A stretch of 64,000 nucleotides of DNA, from contig NZ_ATTQ01000001.1 of the NCBI RefSeq assembly GCF_000419765.1, forward strand, positions 186,115 through 250,114, written 5' to 3'. This document shows, in pieces, positions 8,848 to 16,815 of the stretch. Under the pieces are notes generated by a model. That model did not search any database and was not told the origin of the DNA. It was given only the letters and a program-made list of their open reading frames with translations. The stretch comes from Rhizobium mongolense USDA 1844 (GTDB lineage Bacteria > Pseudomonadota > Alphaproteobacteria > Rhizobiales > Rhizobiaceae). The translations under genes and the position numbers were made by a program. Position 1 is the first letter of the stretch. Every line of letters starts with the position of its first letter.

Positions 8848-9966
8848 CTACAAGGACTTGGATCTGCGCAGGCGGCCGAAGCGGAAATCGTCGGCTACGG
8901 CCGCACGAACCATCATCATTTCTCCGATCGTTTCATGCGTCAGAAGACCGATGAGATGATCAGCACCGTCCACGACCGCGATCGCCGGCACATTTCCCTG
9001 TTGCATCAAACGCAAGCTATCTTCAAGGCTTTTGCGATGATGGATTCTTGGAATGTCGGTACGCATCGCGCTTGCAACCGGCGTGTCCGGACCTTTGTCC
9101 TTCAAGGCGCGTATCATGTCCTCGCGCGTTAGCAGCCCTTCAAAGCGGCCGGCGGAATCGGTTACCGGAAACTCGCGCTGGGTTGTCGCAAGCAGCATCT
9201 CGATCGCCTCGTCGATACTCGCCGAGCGTTCAAGCTCTACGAATTTAGTGACCATCACGTCGCTGATTAGAACTCTGCTGGAGAGCTCGCGGATCTGCGC
9301 ATTCTGCGCTTCAGCCGTTGCTGCGAGGTAGACGAAGATGCCGATGAAAATCAGCAGTGGATTGTAAAGAAGGCCGACGAAACCAAAAACAAAGGCTAGG
9401 CCTTGGCCGATGGTAGCGGCTATCTGCGTTGCGCGTGACCAGGTGAAGCGCGATGCGAGGGCAGCCCGCAGCACCCGTCCTCCATCCATCGGGAAGGCGG
9501 GGATCATGTTGAAAAGTACGAGGAAGATATTGACGCCGGCAAGCCTCGCCAGGAAACCGCCCCCAGGATCCTCGACATCTGTCATCTGCTCGATGCCCGC
9601 TGACGCGCCGATGGCAAGAATGATCAGCGCCGCAATCGCGACGTTGACGAGCGGGCCGGCGATGGCAATCAGCAGCTCCTGATGGGGCACCTCGGGCATG
9701 CGTTCAAGACGGGCGACGCCGCCGATCGGCAGAAGTGTGATATCAGGCGTCTTGATCCCGAAGTAGCGCGCAACGGCAATGTGACCGAACTCGTGCAGCA
9801 CGACGCAGACGAAGACGGCGATGATGAAGGCGATGCCGCCCCAGGCCGCCTGCGTGCCGCCGATCCGGTAATGCGTCATCCAAATCCAGACGAGCAGCAG
9901 CGCAAAGGTAATGTGAACCCGTACGGCCGTGCCGGCGATCGTACCCATCTTGAAGGACCAACCCAT
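8848..9966 (-). CDS. Site-2 protease family zinc metalloprotease with CBS domains
   Basis: A 372-residue membrane protease. H58-E-F-G-H62 in a hydrophobic helix is the zinc site, and NMIPAFPMDGGR is the second S2P motif with the third metal ligand. About six membrane segments occupy residues 1-220; residues 225 to about 350 form a pair of CBS domains (SDVMVTKFVELERSASIDEA and VASAMRTDIPRI). Such proteins cut transmembrane substrates inside the bilayer, with CBS domains thought to sense nucleotides. The gene is 3 bp downstream of the slipin gene and is the last of the nfeD-slipin-protease operon, pointing to a membrane quality-control role. The substrate is unknown. Confidence 0.9.
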   Translation of the reverse strand: MGWSFKMGTIAGTAVRVHITFALLLVWIWMTHYRIGGTQAAWGGIAFIIAVFVCVVLHEFGHIAVARYFGIKTPDITLLPIGGVARLERMPEVPHQELLIAIAGPLVNVAIAALIILAIGASAGIEQMTDVEDPGGGFLARLAGVNIFLVLFNMIPAFPMDGGRVLRAALASRFTWSRATQIAATIGQGLAFVFGFVGLLYNPLLIFIGIFVYLAATAEAQNAQIRELSSRVLISDVMVTKFVELERSASIDEAIEMLLATTQREFPVTDSAGRFEGLLTREDMIRALKDKGPDTPVASAMRTDIPRIHHRKSLEDSLRLMQQGNVPAIAVVDGADHLIGLLTHETIGEMMMVRAAVADDFRFGRLRRSKSL

Positions 9967-9969
9967 CGA

Positions 9970-10755
9970 TCATCCCCTTGAGCTTTGCGACGATTGGGCC
10001 GATTTTAGCGGCATCAGATTGCCGAGCTCCATCGGAAAAGGAAATATGATCGTCGAGGTCTTCTCGCCAGCGATCACGTTAAGCGTACTTAGATAGCGAA
10101 GCTGCATGGCCTCCGGCTGCCTGGCGAGGATTTCGGCGGCTTCAAGCAGCTTTGCTGCAGCCTGCTGCTCACCTTCGGCATTGATGACCTTGGCGCGCCG
10201 TTCGCGTTCGGCCTCCGCCTGCCGGGCGATCGCGCGGACCATGGATTCATTGATGTCCACATGCTTGATCTCGACATTGGCGACCTTGATGCCCCATGCG
10301 TCGGTCTGGGCATCCAGGATTTCCTGAATGTCGCTGTTGAGCTTGTCGCGTTCGGCCAGCATCTCGTCAAGATCATGCTTGCCGAGGACCGAACGCAGCG
10401 TTGTTTGAGCAAGCTGGCTCGTTGCCGTCATGAAGTCCTCGACCTGGATCGTCGATCTTTCCGGATCGATGACCCTGAAATAAATGACAGCGCTGACGCG
10501 GACGGAGACATTGTCATGTGAGATGACGTCCTGACCTGGCACATCGAGCACACGCGTGCGCAAGTCCACGCGGATCATTTGCTGGACATAGGGGATCAAC
10601 AGAATCAAGCCGGGGCCCTTGACGCCGGTGAAGCGGCCGAGCGTGAACACGACGCCGCGCTCATATTCGCGCAGGATTTTGATCGCCGATGCGATCACGA
10701 GCAGCAAAACGAGGACGACCACAAGATAAAATGCGAGTTCTGCAAAGATGCCCAT
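9970..10755 (-). CDS. Slipin (stomatin-like SPFH protein)
   Basis: A 261-residue SPFH/band-7 protein: one N-terminal membrane helix (residues 5-27), then the slipin signature [12 protein letters not shown] and [14 protein letters not shown], the [20 protein letters not shown] segment, and a C-terminal coiled region [19 protein letters not shown]. The ATG at 10755 follows AGGAGG and removes a poorly supported 13-residue extension. Slipins form large membrane-microdomain oligomers, and archaeal and bacterial homologues are cut by the NfeD partner protease. Here it lies between nfeD (28 bp upstream) and the site-2 protease, the classic context. Confidence 0.92.
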   Translation of the reverse strand: MGIFAELAFYLVVVLVLLLVIASAIKILREYERGVVFTLGRFTGVKGPGLILLIPYVQQMIRVDLRTRVLDVPGQDVISHDNVSVRVSAVIYFRVIDPERSTIQVEDFMTATSQLAQTTLRSVLGKHDLDEMLAERDKLNSDIQEILDAQTDAWGIKVANVEIKHVDINESMVRAIARQAEAERERRAKVINAEGEQQAAAKLLEAAEILARQPEAMQLRYLSTLNVIAGEKTSTIIFPFPMELGNLMPLKSAQSSQSSRG

Positions 10756-10783
10756 GACGCTTCCTCCTGCTTTCTGAAAGTCG

Positions 10784-12190
10784 CTAAGTCTCATGCCCCC
10801 GGCGGACGACGTCTAAAGTCAGCCCGTTTCGACCGGTCACCCTAACGCTATCGCCGGCGACGAGCGGTTCGCTGGAGGTTGCCCTCCAGCGTTCGCCATG
10901 CGCGATGACATATCCCGAGGCGCCCTTCCAACTGTCGACTTTGCCCGAAATACCGATCATCTGCTCGGTGCCGGTGCCGACTTTGCGCCGATGCGAAACG
11001 ATTGCGAGCCGGGCAACGATGAGACTGAAAGCGAAACAGGCAATGGCGATGCCGGCCAGTACGGACGAGGAGACTTCGAGCTCGGGGAGATCCGTGTCGA
11101 ACAGAAGAGCCGCACCGAGCACCAGTGCAATCCCGCCGCTGATGCCGAGGGCGCCAAAAGAGGGCGCGTGCGCCTCGGCCACTGTCAAGCCGGCACCAAG
11201 GGCCAGCAATCCAACGCCGGCGTAGCTGACCGGCAGCAATGCCAGGGCATAGAGTCCAAGCAGCAGGCAGATACTGCCGATTGTACCGGGCATCAATGTT
11301 CCCGGGGCAAGAAATTCGAAGATCAGCCCGTATATGCCAACCACCATGAGGATAAGGGCAATGTTCGGATCGGTAATCACGGAAAGCAGACGCGTTCGCC
11401 AATCCGGTTCGAGTACGTGAACGGCAAGCCCGGCGGTTTCGAGCGCGATATCCCTTTGGCCGACCCGTACCATGCGCCCTTGAGCCTGCCTCAGGAGATC
11501 CTCGATGGTGGCCGCGGTATAGTCGATGACATGCTCTCGTGCGGCGGCAGCTGATGAAAGGCTTGCAGCTTCGCGCACGGCGCGCTCTGCCCAGTCAGCA
11601 TTGCGATTGCGCAGTTCGGCAAGTCCGCGAATATAGGCGACCGCATCGTTGACGGCTTTCGCTTCACTGGCATTACGCGGTGACTGCGGCTGCCTGCCCG
11701 GCTCCTTCGGTTCATCCTTGCCCGGTTCAGGGTCGCTATCGAAAGGGCTTCCGCCAAGTGAGATCGGTGTCGCTGCGCCCAGATTGGTGCCCGGGGCCAT
11801 GGCTGCAATGTGGCTGGCGTAGAGAATATAAGTACCGGCACTGGCAGCACGCGCGCCACTCGGTGCCACAAAACCTGCCACAGGCACTGACGAGGCGATG
11901 ATCGCGCGGATGATGTCCCGCATCGAAGTGTCGAGGCCGCCCGGCGTGTCCATCTGCAGGACGACCAGGCTCGCACTGGTTTCATCGGCATGTTGAAGAC
12001 CGCGTTTCACATAGTCAGCCATCGCTGGTCCGACAGCACCGTTCAACTTCAGCACGATGGCAACGCGCTCTGCTGCAAACACAGAAGCTGTGGAGGCGAG
12101 CGGCGAAATCAGGATCAACAACAAGGCGAGTCTTGGCGACATTCGCCGCCAAATCCCTAAGCGCCTTGGCCTCTTCCATAGGATATTCAT
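10784..12190 (-). CDS. NfeD family membrane-bound ClpP-class serine protease
   Basis: About 468 residues from the ATG at 12190. A signal peptide or anchor ([13 protein letters not shown]) leads to a ClpP-like domain: [12 protein letters not shown], then [12 protein letters not shown] with the presumed nucleophile at S117, and [13 protein letters not shown] Lys in the following helical part ([14 protein letters not shown]) would complete the Ser-Lys dyad. From about residue 280 there are four or five membrane helices and a C-terminal OB-fold NfeD domain ([11 protein letters not shown] to [10 protein letters not shown]). An alternative start is 12142, and a long open frame continues upstream. 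It is the first gene of the nfeD-slipin-S2P operon; long-form NfeD proteases process their partner slipin. Confidence 0.88.
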   Translation of the reverse strand: MNILWKRPRRLGIWRRMSPRLALLLILISPLASTASVFAAERVAIVLKLNGAVGPAMADYVKRGLQHADETSASLVVLQMDTPGGLDTSMRDIIRAIIASSVPVAGFVAPSGARAASAGTYILYASHIAAMAPGTNLGAATPISLGGSPFDSDPEPGKDEPKEPGRQPQSPRNASEAKAVNDAVAYIRGLAELRNRNADWAERAVREAASLSSAAAAREHVIDYTAATIEDLLRQAQGRMVRVGQRDIALETAGLAVHVLEPDWRTRLLSVITDPNIALILMVVGIYGLIFEFLAPGTLMPGTIGSICLLLGLYALALLPVSYAGVGLLALGAGLTVAEAHAPSFGALGISGGIALVLGAALLFDTDLPELEVSSSVLAGIAIACFAFSLIVARLAIVSHRRKVGTGTEQMIGISGKVDSWKGASGYVIAHGERWRATSSEPLVAGDSVRVTGRNGLTLDVVRRGHET

Positions 12191-12597
12191 ATTCGAGAAT
12201 ATATGGCGGGGCGGGCAAATGGTAAGGCGAACCTCTTCTCCGCCACGCACGAAGCTGACGACGGGTCCTAGGCTCCGTTCGTCTTTGATCGCTCTACCCT
12301 GAGAAGACCAGCCATCGAATACAACGATCGGCTCAAGGGCATTGTCCGGGTGAGGCCTACGCCGATTGCCGAGATCGAATCTCGGCCATGGACGCAAGAC
12401 GAGAGGCTGGGGCATTCGCCATCAAGGGACCGCACGAGATGCAGGATAACGCCGCTTCATCCCAAAAAGCGCAAAAAGCGCGCGTTGAAGCCATACGCCT
12501 CACGCACATTAGGGTCCCACATTTGGACGTTCATGCAACCTTTCTAAAGCATTAAATACGGCGTCAAACATCGCCCAACAAAAGGGAGCGCGAATAA
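12191..12597. other. Intergenic region between divergent nfeD operon and small membrane gene
   Basis: No supported gene. The stretch must hold the divergent promoters for the nfeD operon and the small gene at 12598. I could not assign -35/-10 boxes with confidence. Confidence 0.4.
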
Positions 12598-12765
12598 TTG
12601 AGCGAGTTCGAGTGTACGCGTGGCAACAGTGCGTTGCGAACCTTATCGAGCAAAATCTGTTACCTGATCATTGCTGTCATTTTGCTGGCCTTGTGGGCAG
12701 GGACGGCTAAAAAGCACGAAGCCCATCAGGCAGAAGTCGCTGAGATTAACGGTCAACGGAACTAG
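12598..12765 (+). CDS. Small single-span membrane protein (55 aa, TTG start)
   Basis: A 55-codon frame begins with TTG eight bases after a GGGAG ribosome site. The protein has a short charged N-terminus, one strongly hydrophobic helix (about residues 20-36, including YLIIAVILLALWAG) and a charged tail (KKHEAHQAEVAEINGQ). This arrangement is typical of real small inner-membrane proteins. It ends 126 bp before the CDF transporter gene on the same strand. No family recognised. Confidence 0.5.
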   Translation: MSEFECTRGNSALRTLSSKICYLIIAVILLALWAGTAKKHEAHQAEVAEINGQRN

Positions 12766-12891
12766 TGGGCGGAAGGATCGTTCTTTCCGGTCGAGAGGGT
12801 TGAAAGGCACAAGTACTTTCGAGAACCTCCTATCGGAAGCCTAGCTCAAAAGGCGCAGGGCCGCTTGCGATCGCCCTCTGCGGGGAGTCCC

Positions 12892-13842
12892 ATGGCCGCC
12901 CAATCCGGATCAACTCGGGTTATCTACGCAGCGCTTCTCGGCAACCTGCTGATCGCGCTCACAAAATTTACCGCGGCGTTGGTGACCGGCAGCTCGGTTA
13001 TGTTGAGCGAAGGCATTCATTCGGTGGTGGACACGGGCAACGAGATGCTGCTGCTCTATGGCCTCCACCGGTCGGCGCGGCCGCCGGACGAGAACCACCC
13101 ACTGGGCCATGGCCGCGAGATCTATTTCTGGAGCTTCATCGTCGCGCTTCTCGTATTCGCAGCAGGCGCAGGCCTCTCCTTCTACGAGGGGATTGCCCAT
13201 ATCTTGCGTCCCGAGCCGGCACGGAACATCATGGTGAATTATATCGTGATCGGCATTTCGGCCCTCTTCGAAGGCGTCGCATGGTCGATGGCGCTCCGGC
13301 ATTTCCGCCGTGAGAAGGGCAAACTAGGCTATCTGACAGCAGTACGGCGTAGCAAGGATCCCACGGTATTCACCGTCCTCTTCGAAGACACGGCCGCCCT
13401 TCTTGGCCTCTTAATCGCCTTTGTCGCCATCACAGCGGCCGAACTTCTCGAAATGCCCCAACTCGACGGCCTCGGCTCCATGGGAATCGGCGTGGTGCTC
13501 GCGACGACCGCCATTTTTCTAGCCCGAGAGTGCAAGGGTCTCCTGATCGGCGAACAGGCGCTTCCGTCGGTACGCCGCCGCATCTCGGAGATCGCCAGCG
13601 AGGATCCTGATGTGGTGCGGGTCAACGATATCCTCACCGTTCATCTCGGCCCCGACGACATCATCGCCACGCTCAGCATCGAGTTCAGGGATGAGCTCAC
13701 CACGCCGCTTCTCGAAACTTGCGTGCTACGGATCGAGAAGAAGATCATTGCTGAGTTGCCGCAGGTCTCATCCGTTTTCGTACGGCCGCAAGCACCGCTT
13801 GATCTCCGGCAGGAAGCGCCTTTGAATTTGAATGAGACTTGA
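12892..13842 (+). CDS. Cation diffusion facilitator (CDF) metal exporter
   Basis: A 316-residue inner-membrane cation/proton antiporter. The helix carrying SSVMLSEGIHSVVDTGNEM has the family HxxxD metal site, HPLGHGREIYFWSF follows, and the fifth helix has the second half-site as FEDTAALLGLLIAF. A cytoplasmic C-terminal domain runs from about residue 215 (VRRRISEIASEDPDVVRVN). The ATG at 12892 follows GGGGAG; an upstream TTG in the same frame is less likely. Metal specificity (Zn, Fe, Mn or other) cannot be read from sequence. Neighbours are two small membrane proteins with no evident metal link. Confidence 0.9.
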   Translation: MAAQSGSTRVIYAALLGNLLIALTKFTAALVTGSSVMLSEGIHSVVDTGNEMLLLYGLHRSARPPDENHPLGHGREIYFWSFIVALLVFAAGAGLSFYEGIAHILRPEPARNIMVNYIVIGISALFEGVAWSMALRHFRREKGKLGYLTAVRRSKDPTVFTVLFEDTAALLGLLIAFVAITAAELLEMPQLDGLGSMGIGVVLATTAIFLARECKGLLIGEQALPSVRRRISEIASEDPDVVRVNDILTVHLGPDDIIATLSIEFRDELTTPLLETCVLRIEKKIIAELPQVSSVFVRPQAPLDLRQEAPLNLNET

Positions 13843-13960
13843 TGGACATTATGCTCGTTGATGAAGTTCACGACGGCAGCGATTTGATGTAGGACGATGC
13901 CGTTAAAGGAGCCACCAAGACCGTGGCTGAACATAATGCCTGTAGTCCAGGGAAAGCTTT

Positions 13961-13978
13961 GCCGGCTTTTGAACCGGC
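13961..13978 (-). terminator. Hairpin downstream of small membrane gene
   Basis: GCCGG/CCGGC arms with an 8-base loop begin six bases beyond the stop codon of the minus-strand gene at 13984-14190. There is no clear T-run, so termination is only possible. Confidence 0.35.
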
Positions 13979-13983
13979 CATCG

Positions 13984-14190
13984 TCATGCGGCCAGCAGGA
14001 TAGCAGCCATCGCGACCGCGGAGATGACGCCGACAAGATTTAGGCCCAGCGAGACGACCTCGCTTACCCGCTGCTTATCGTGCTGGCCAAGTCCATCGCC
14101 TGTACCCATGACGGCCACTGCGCCCGCAACGATCCAACATATCAACGTCAGCGAGCCGAGAAGGAGTGCCAAATTCGTCGCGTCATTCAT
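13984..14190 (-). CDS. Small two-helix membrane protein (68 aa)
   Basis: A 68-residue protein starting MNDATNLALLLGSLTLICW after an AGGAAG ribosome site. Two hydrophobic helices (about residues 6-28 and 47-67) flank a polar loop GTGDGLGQHDKQRVSE, so both ends would be on the same side of the membrane. No known family; it resembles small membrane proteins common on rhizobial replicons. It converges on the CDF gene but shares no obvious function with it. Confidence 0.6.
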   Translation of the reverse strand: MNDATNLALLLGSLTLICWIVAGAVAVMGTGDGLGQHDKQRVSEVVSLGLNLVGVISAVAMAAILLAA

Positions 14191-14561
14191 TCGAACTTCC
14201 TCATTTGGTGCTTCCCAACCGCATCCGCATCTAATTGTTCCGGCCCTCCAAGAAAGAGTCACCGGCGGCACTGACCTCGCGAGTGGCCTTGAATGCCGCG
14301 CCATCACCTGCTGCCCGATGCCGACGGCTCTATTGGTCGCTCGCAGCAGCGCATTGGCCAGCAGAGCTTGAAGCTGTGCTAAGACCGGGGTCGGGATCGC
14401 CGCAAGCCGCGGTTGGGCGGCGCAAGGGCCCGCCCGGCGTGCCGATTTGCGACCAGCGCCCCTTCCCTTCCGTCTTCCCTCCTTCCATTATCGGATTAAA
14501 TGCGCTGTTTCTGACGCCATATATCGTCAGTGAGTTTGGCGATCTGGAGCGAGGTAATAAA
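14191..14561. other. Intergenic region upstream of ParS/Xre antitoxin gene
   Basis: No supported gene. It should contain the promoters of the divergent small membrane gene and the antitoxin gene. I could not pick out an operator. Confidence 0.4.
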
Positions 14562-14954
14562 ATGGCTCTCGCCCAATATGTGGATAGCGGGTTGTTTGCA
14601 CCGCGCAAAATCGCCGACGCCTTCCGCACGACCAGAGAGGAGATCGCGCGCACGGCCGGTCTCGGCAAGGACGCAATCCAGCGCAAGGACCGTATCCGCT
14701 CCGTCAAGACGCAGCGGCGTCTGCGCCAGATGATCGAGATCGTCAACAAGGTCGAGCCGCGTTTCGGCTCGGGTCTGATGGCCTATGCCTGGTACCGCTG
14801 CGAGCCTCTGTCCGGCTTCTCGGGCCAGACTGCCATGCAGCTGGTGCGCGACGGCCGTTCGGATGAGGTGCTCGATCATATCGACGCGGTCGACGCCGGC
14901 ATACATGCATGGTTCCGGCCGATGCGAATGAAGGTAAGCTCTGCCGGGTGCTGA
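14562..14954 (+). CDS. MbcA/ParS/Xre-type antitoxin with read-through tail
   Basis: A 130-residue protein starting MALAQYVDSGLFAPRKIADA. It has a degenerate Xre-like N-terminal half and the ParS/MbcA (DUF2384) toxin-binding C-terminal half (RRLRQMIEIVNKVEPRFGSG, then LSGFSGQTAMQLVRDGRSDE and VLDHIDAVDAGIHA). Such proteins neutralise RES-domain toxins. Antitoxins of this family normally end about at DAGIHA; here the codon at 14910 is TGG and the frame runs on 14 residues into the toxin gene. The base pattern GCATGG suggests an ancestral TGA overlapping the toxin ATG was lost. The neighbouring toxin is broken, so this is probably an orphan antitoxin. Confidence 0.8.
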   Translation: MALAQYVDSGLFAPRKIADAFRTTREEIARTAGLGKDAIQRKDRIRSVKTQRRLRQMIEIVNKVEPRFGSGLMAYAWYRCEPLSGFSGQTAMQLVRDGRSDEVLDHIDAVDAGIHAWFRPMRMKVSSAGC

Positions 14955-15040
14955 ATCCGATCTATGCTCGCCAGCCACTCTCGGGTCGGGAGCCCGCCTC
15001 TATGGCGGCCGGTTCGAAGCGAGGTTGACCGCTGGGGCCC
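14909..15040 (+). pseudogene. RES-domain toxin fragment, frameshifted and truncated
   Basis: An ATG at 14909, overlapping the antitoxin frame, opens MVPADANEGKLCRVLNPIYA then RQPLSGR, which matches the start of RES toxins (NAD-degrading). The next conserved motif, LYGGRFEA, is present but in another frame (from about 14998), so an indel lies near 14985-14998. Downstream of about 15040 nothing RES-like follows, so most of the catalytic domain is gone. Confidence 0.7.
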
Positions 15041-15277
15041 GGGAAAACGATCTGGAGCGACTGCAGAAACAGGCAAAACAGCAGGCTCCCGATCGGCGCC
15101 GGACGCTGCTTTTCTTAGGTGGAACGTCGTATCGGATTCAGGAGGTTGGGCAATTGCTCGAAGAACGTCGTGAACAGCATGGTAGACAGCGAAAGGGCCG
15201 AACGCAGTCCTTAGAAGGATCATCGCCAAAAACTGACGAGCATTCGCGCAGCCTGCACCGACCGTTTGCGCGCTGCT
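15041..15277. other. Non-coding or degenerate stretch after RES fragment
   Basis: An open frame continues here but its translation is low-complexity and unlike any family, so I see no supported gene. Confidence 0.35.
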
Positions 15278-15306
15278 ATCCACGGCCTTCGGTCAAGGCC
15301 GTGGAT
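15278..15306 (-). terminator. Strong hairpin downstream of binding-protein gene
   Basis: A perfect 12-bp stem (ATCCACGGCCTT and its complement) with loop CGGTC lies 33 bp beyond the stop of the minus-strand binding-protein gene. The lack of a T-run makes it either a Rho-assisted or bidirectional end, or a 3' mRNA-stabilising hairpin. Confidence 0.5.
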
Positions 15307-15338
15307 GATTGGCATTCTGCCGAGATAGGTGTGGCCAG

Positions 15339-16622
15339 CTATTTGGCCGCGATTGCCTGGTTGGTCTTGTCGACATCGGCGCTCATCGCCGCGTAGGTTT
15401 CGTCGAGCGAGAGTTCGCCGACGATCAACTGGCTCATTCTCTGGACGATCAACTGGTAGATCGCTGAGGATCCCTTCATGCGCTCCATGTCGCGCGCTGC
15501 CTGCGGCACGTTCTTGCGGCTCGCCAGGAAGACGGCCATCGCATCCTTAGCATTGTTGCTCGCGAGCTTGTACTGCGGGTCCTTGATGTCGGCGCCTGTC
15601 AGAATGACGTAATTCTCGGCGACCTCACGCTGGATTTTTTCGGAACCCAGAAACTCGATGAAAGCGGCGACAGCCTCCGGATACTTGGTGCGCTTGAAAC
15701 CAACAATCGCGGTGCCGCCCGGCATGGCGTAGCAGCCGGCATCGCCGCACGGGGCGCTGATCGCGGTCCAATCGAAAGCATCGCCGATCTTCTGCTGGAA
15801 CGGGTTCACCATCCAGTTGCCGGCAAGATAGGTCACGACGTTGCCGTTGACGAATTCGTCGCCCATGTTCTTGTACTGGGATCCGCCGGCCGCTCCCCAC
15901 ATTTCCTTCGGGAAGGAACCGTCCTGTGTCCAGCTATAAAGATCCGCAATGTAACGCTTGGCGGCATCGTCCGGAAACGAGAACTTGCCGTCCTTGACGT
16001 AGGTCGCTCCATACGAGAATGCGGCGCCGGAAAAGCGATGCCCCGATCGATCCATCGTGAAGGGAATTTGGGCACCTGTGGCCTTGGCAACACGCGCGGA
16101 CGCTTCCACGATTTCCTTCAACGTGGCGTTGGGTTTCGGAAGCGGTTCGCCTGCCTGTTCGAACAGCGTTTTGTTTACAAACGGCAGATTGAATGTCTGC
16201 GACGCGACATATCCGTTGATCGACTGCGGATCATTGACGCCCGGGAAGCGAAGAATGTTGAGACTGTCGCCATGCAGCTTGGCGAAACCTTCCGCGTCTT
16301 TCATGTAAGGACGCATGTCGAGGTAATATGGCGCAAGCTGCCAGTCGGAAATCTTGGCGACATCCGGCCCCTCGCCGACGGCAAGCTGCACAGGCAGTTG
16401 CTTGGAAACCGCGTCATAGCCGGACGACACAAAGTTGACCTTGACGTCGGGATGTGCGGCCTCGAATTCCTTGCTGAGTGCTTCCATTCGCTCGACGTAA
16501 GCCTGGTCGTCGTCGGTGAACAGGAAAGTAATCGTCTTGGTCTCCGCCATGGCCATGCTGGACCACGCGAAGGAACCGGCCGTCAGAACGAGCGCGAATG
16601 CTGCCGAAAGAGAGTGCTTCAT
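15339..16622 (-). CDS. Extracellular solute-binding protein, family 1 (oligosaccharide)
   Basis: A 427-residue periplasmic binding protein of the maltose/oligosaccharide class. The signal peptide MKHSLSAAFALVLTAGSFAW to AMA is followed by the mature ETKTITFLFTDDDQAYVERM; later landmarks are GEGPDVAKISDW, YLAGNWMVNPF and the C-terminal AIVGFKRTKYPEAVAAFIEF. The ATG at 16622 is six bases after GGGAGG; a second ATG six bases earlier abuts the ribosome site. The gene is divergent from the enzyme and permease operon (16816-24947), so it would feed the MalF/MalG/MalK-type transporter there. Paired palindromes flank both promoters, suggesting shared LacI control. The ligand is probably a pectin-derived oligosaccharide. 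Confidence 0.9.
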   Translation of the reverse strand: MKHSLSAAFALVLTAGSFAWSSMAMAETKTITFLFTDDDQAYVERMEALSKEFEAAHPDVKVNFVSSGYDAVSKQLPVQLAVGEGPDVAKISDWQLAPYYLDMRPYMKDAEGFAKLHGDSLNILRFPGVNDPQSINGYVASQTFNLPFVNKTLFEQAGEPLPKPNATLKEIVEASARVAKATGAQIPFTMDRSGHRFSGAAFSYGATYVKDGKFSFPDDAAKRYIADLYSWTQDGSFPKEMWGAAGGSQYKNMGDEFVNGNVVTYLAGNWMVNPFQQKIGDAFDWTAISAPCGDAGCYAMPGGTAIVGFKRTKYPEAVAAFIEFLGSEKIQREVAENYVILTGADIKDPQYKLASNNAKDAMAVFLASRKNVPQAARDMERMKGSSAIYQLIVQRMSQLIVGELSLDETYAAMSADVDKTNQAIAAK

Positions 16623-16635
16623 TTTCATCCTCCCA

Positions 16636-16649
16636 TGAAAATATTTTCA
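16636..16649. promoter_or_regulatory. Perfect palindrome, LacI-operator-like
   Basis: TGAAAATATTTTCA is perfectly palindromic (16 bp counting the flanking A and T). It sits immediately upstream of the GGGAGG ribosome site of the binding-protein gene, where a bound repressor would block transcription. A close relative lies at 16779-16792 next to the divergent operon. Confidence 0.55.
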
Positions 16650-16778
16650 TAAATCGCGATTGAGATCGTCGATAAACGAATTTCATATACTTGACATTCC
16701 TGCCGTCAAGCTATTTTCTGCGGCAGTTGCGCGGTTCTTTGAGCAAAACCCGAAATGAAATCGCTTAAAAGCCGTAAA

Positions 16779-16792
16779 TGAAAAACTTTTCA
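16779..16792. promoter_or_regulatory. Second palindrome upstream of divergent operon
   Basis: TGAAAAACTTTTCA shares the TGAAAA...TTTTCA arms of the site at 16636-16649 and ends 24 bases before the GTG of the large enzyme gene. The two sites are 143 bp apart, suitable for looping by one regulator controlling both directions. The LacI gene at 24954-25991 is the natural candidate. Confidence 0.5.
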
Positions 16793-16815
16793 CTCGATTG
16801 CGGAGGAGGCGATCT

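Noticed and set aside
10898..11554. Forward open frame of 218 codons opposite nfeD
   Set aside because: Overlaps nfeD entirely and reads as a composition artefact.
15025..15396. Forward 123-codon frame after the RES fragment
   Set aside because: Only its first few residues (before the ATG) resemble RES; the rest is not protein-like and it enters the opposite binding-protein gene.
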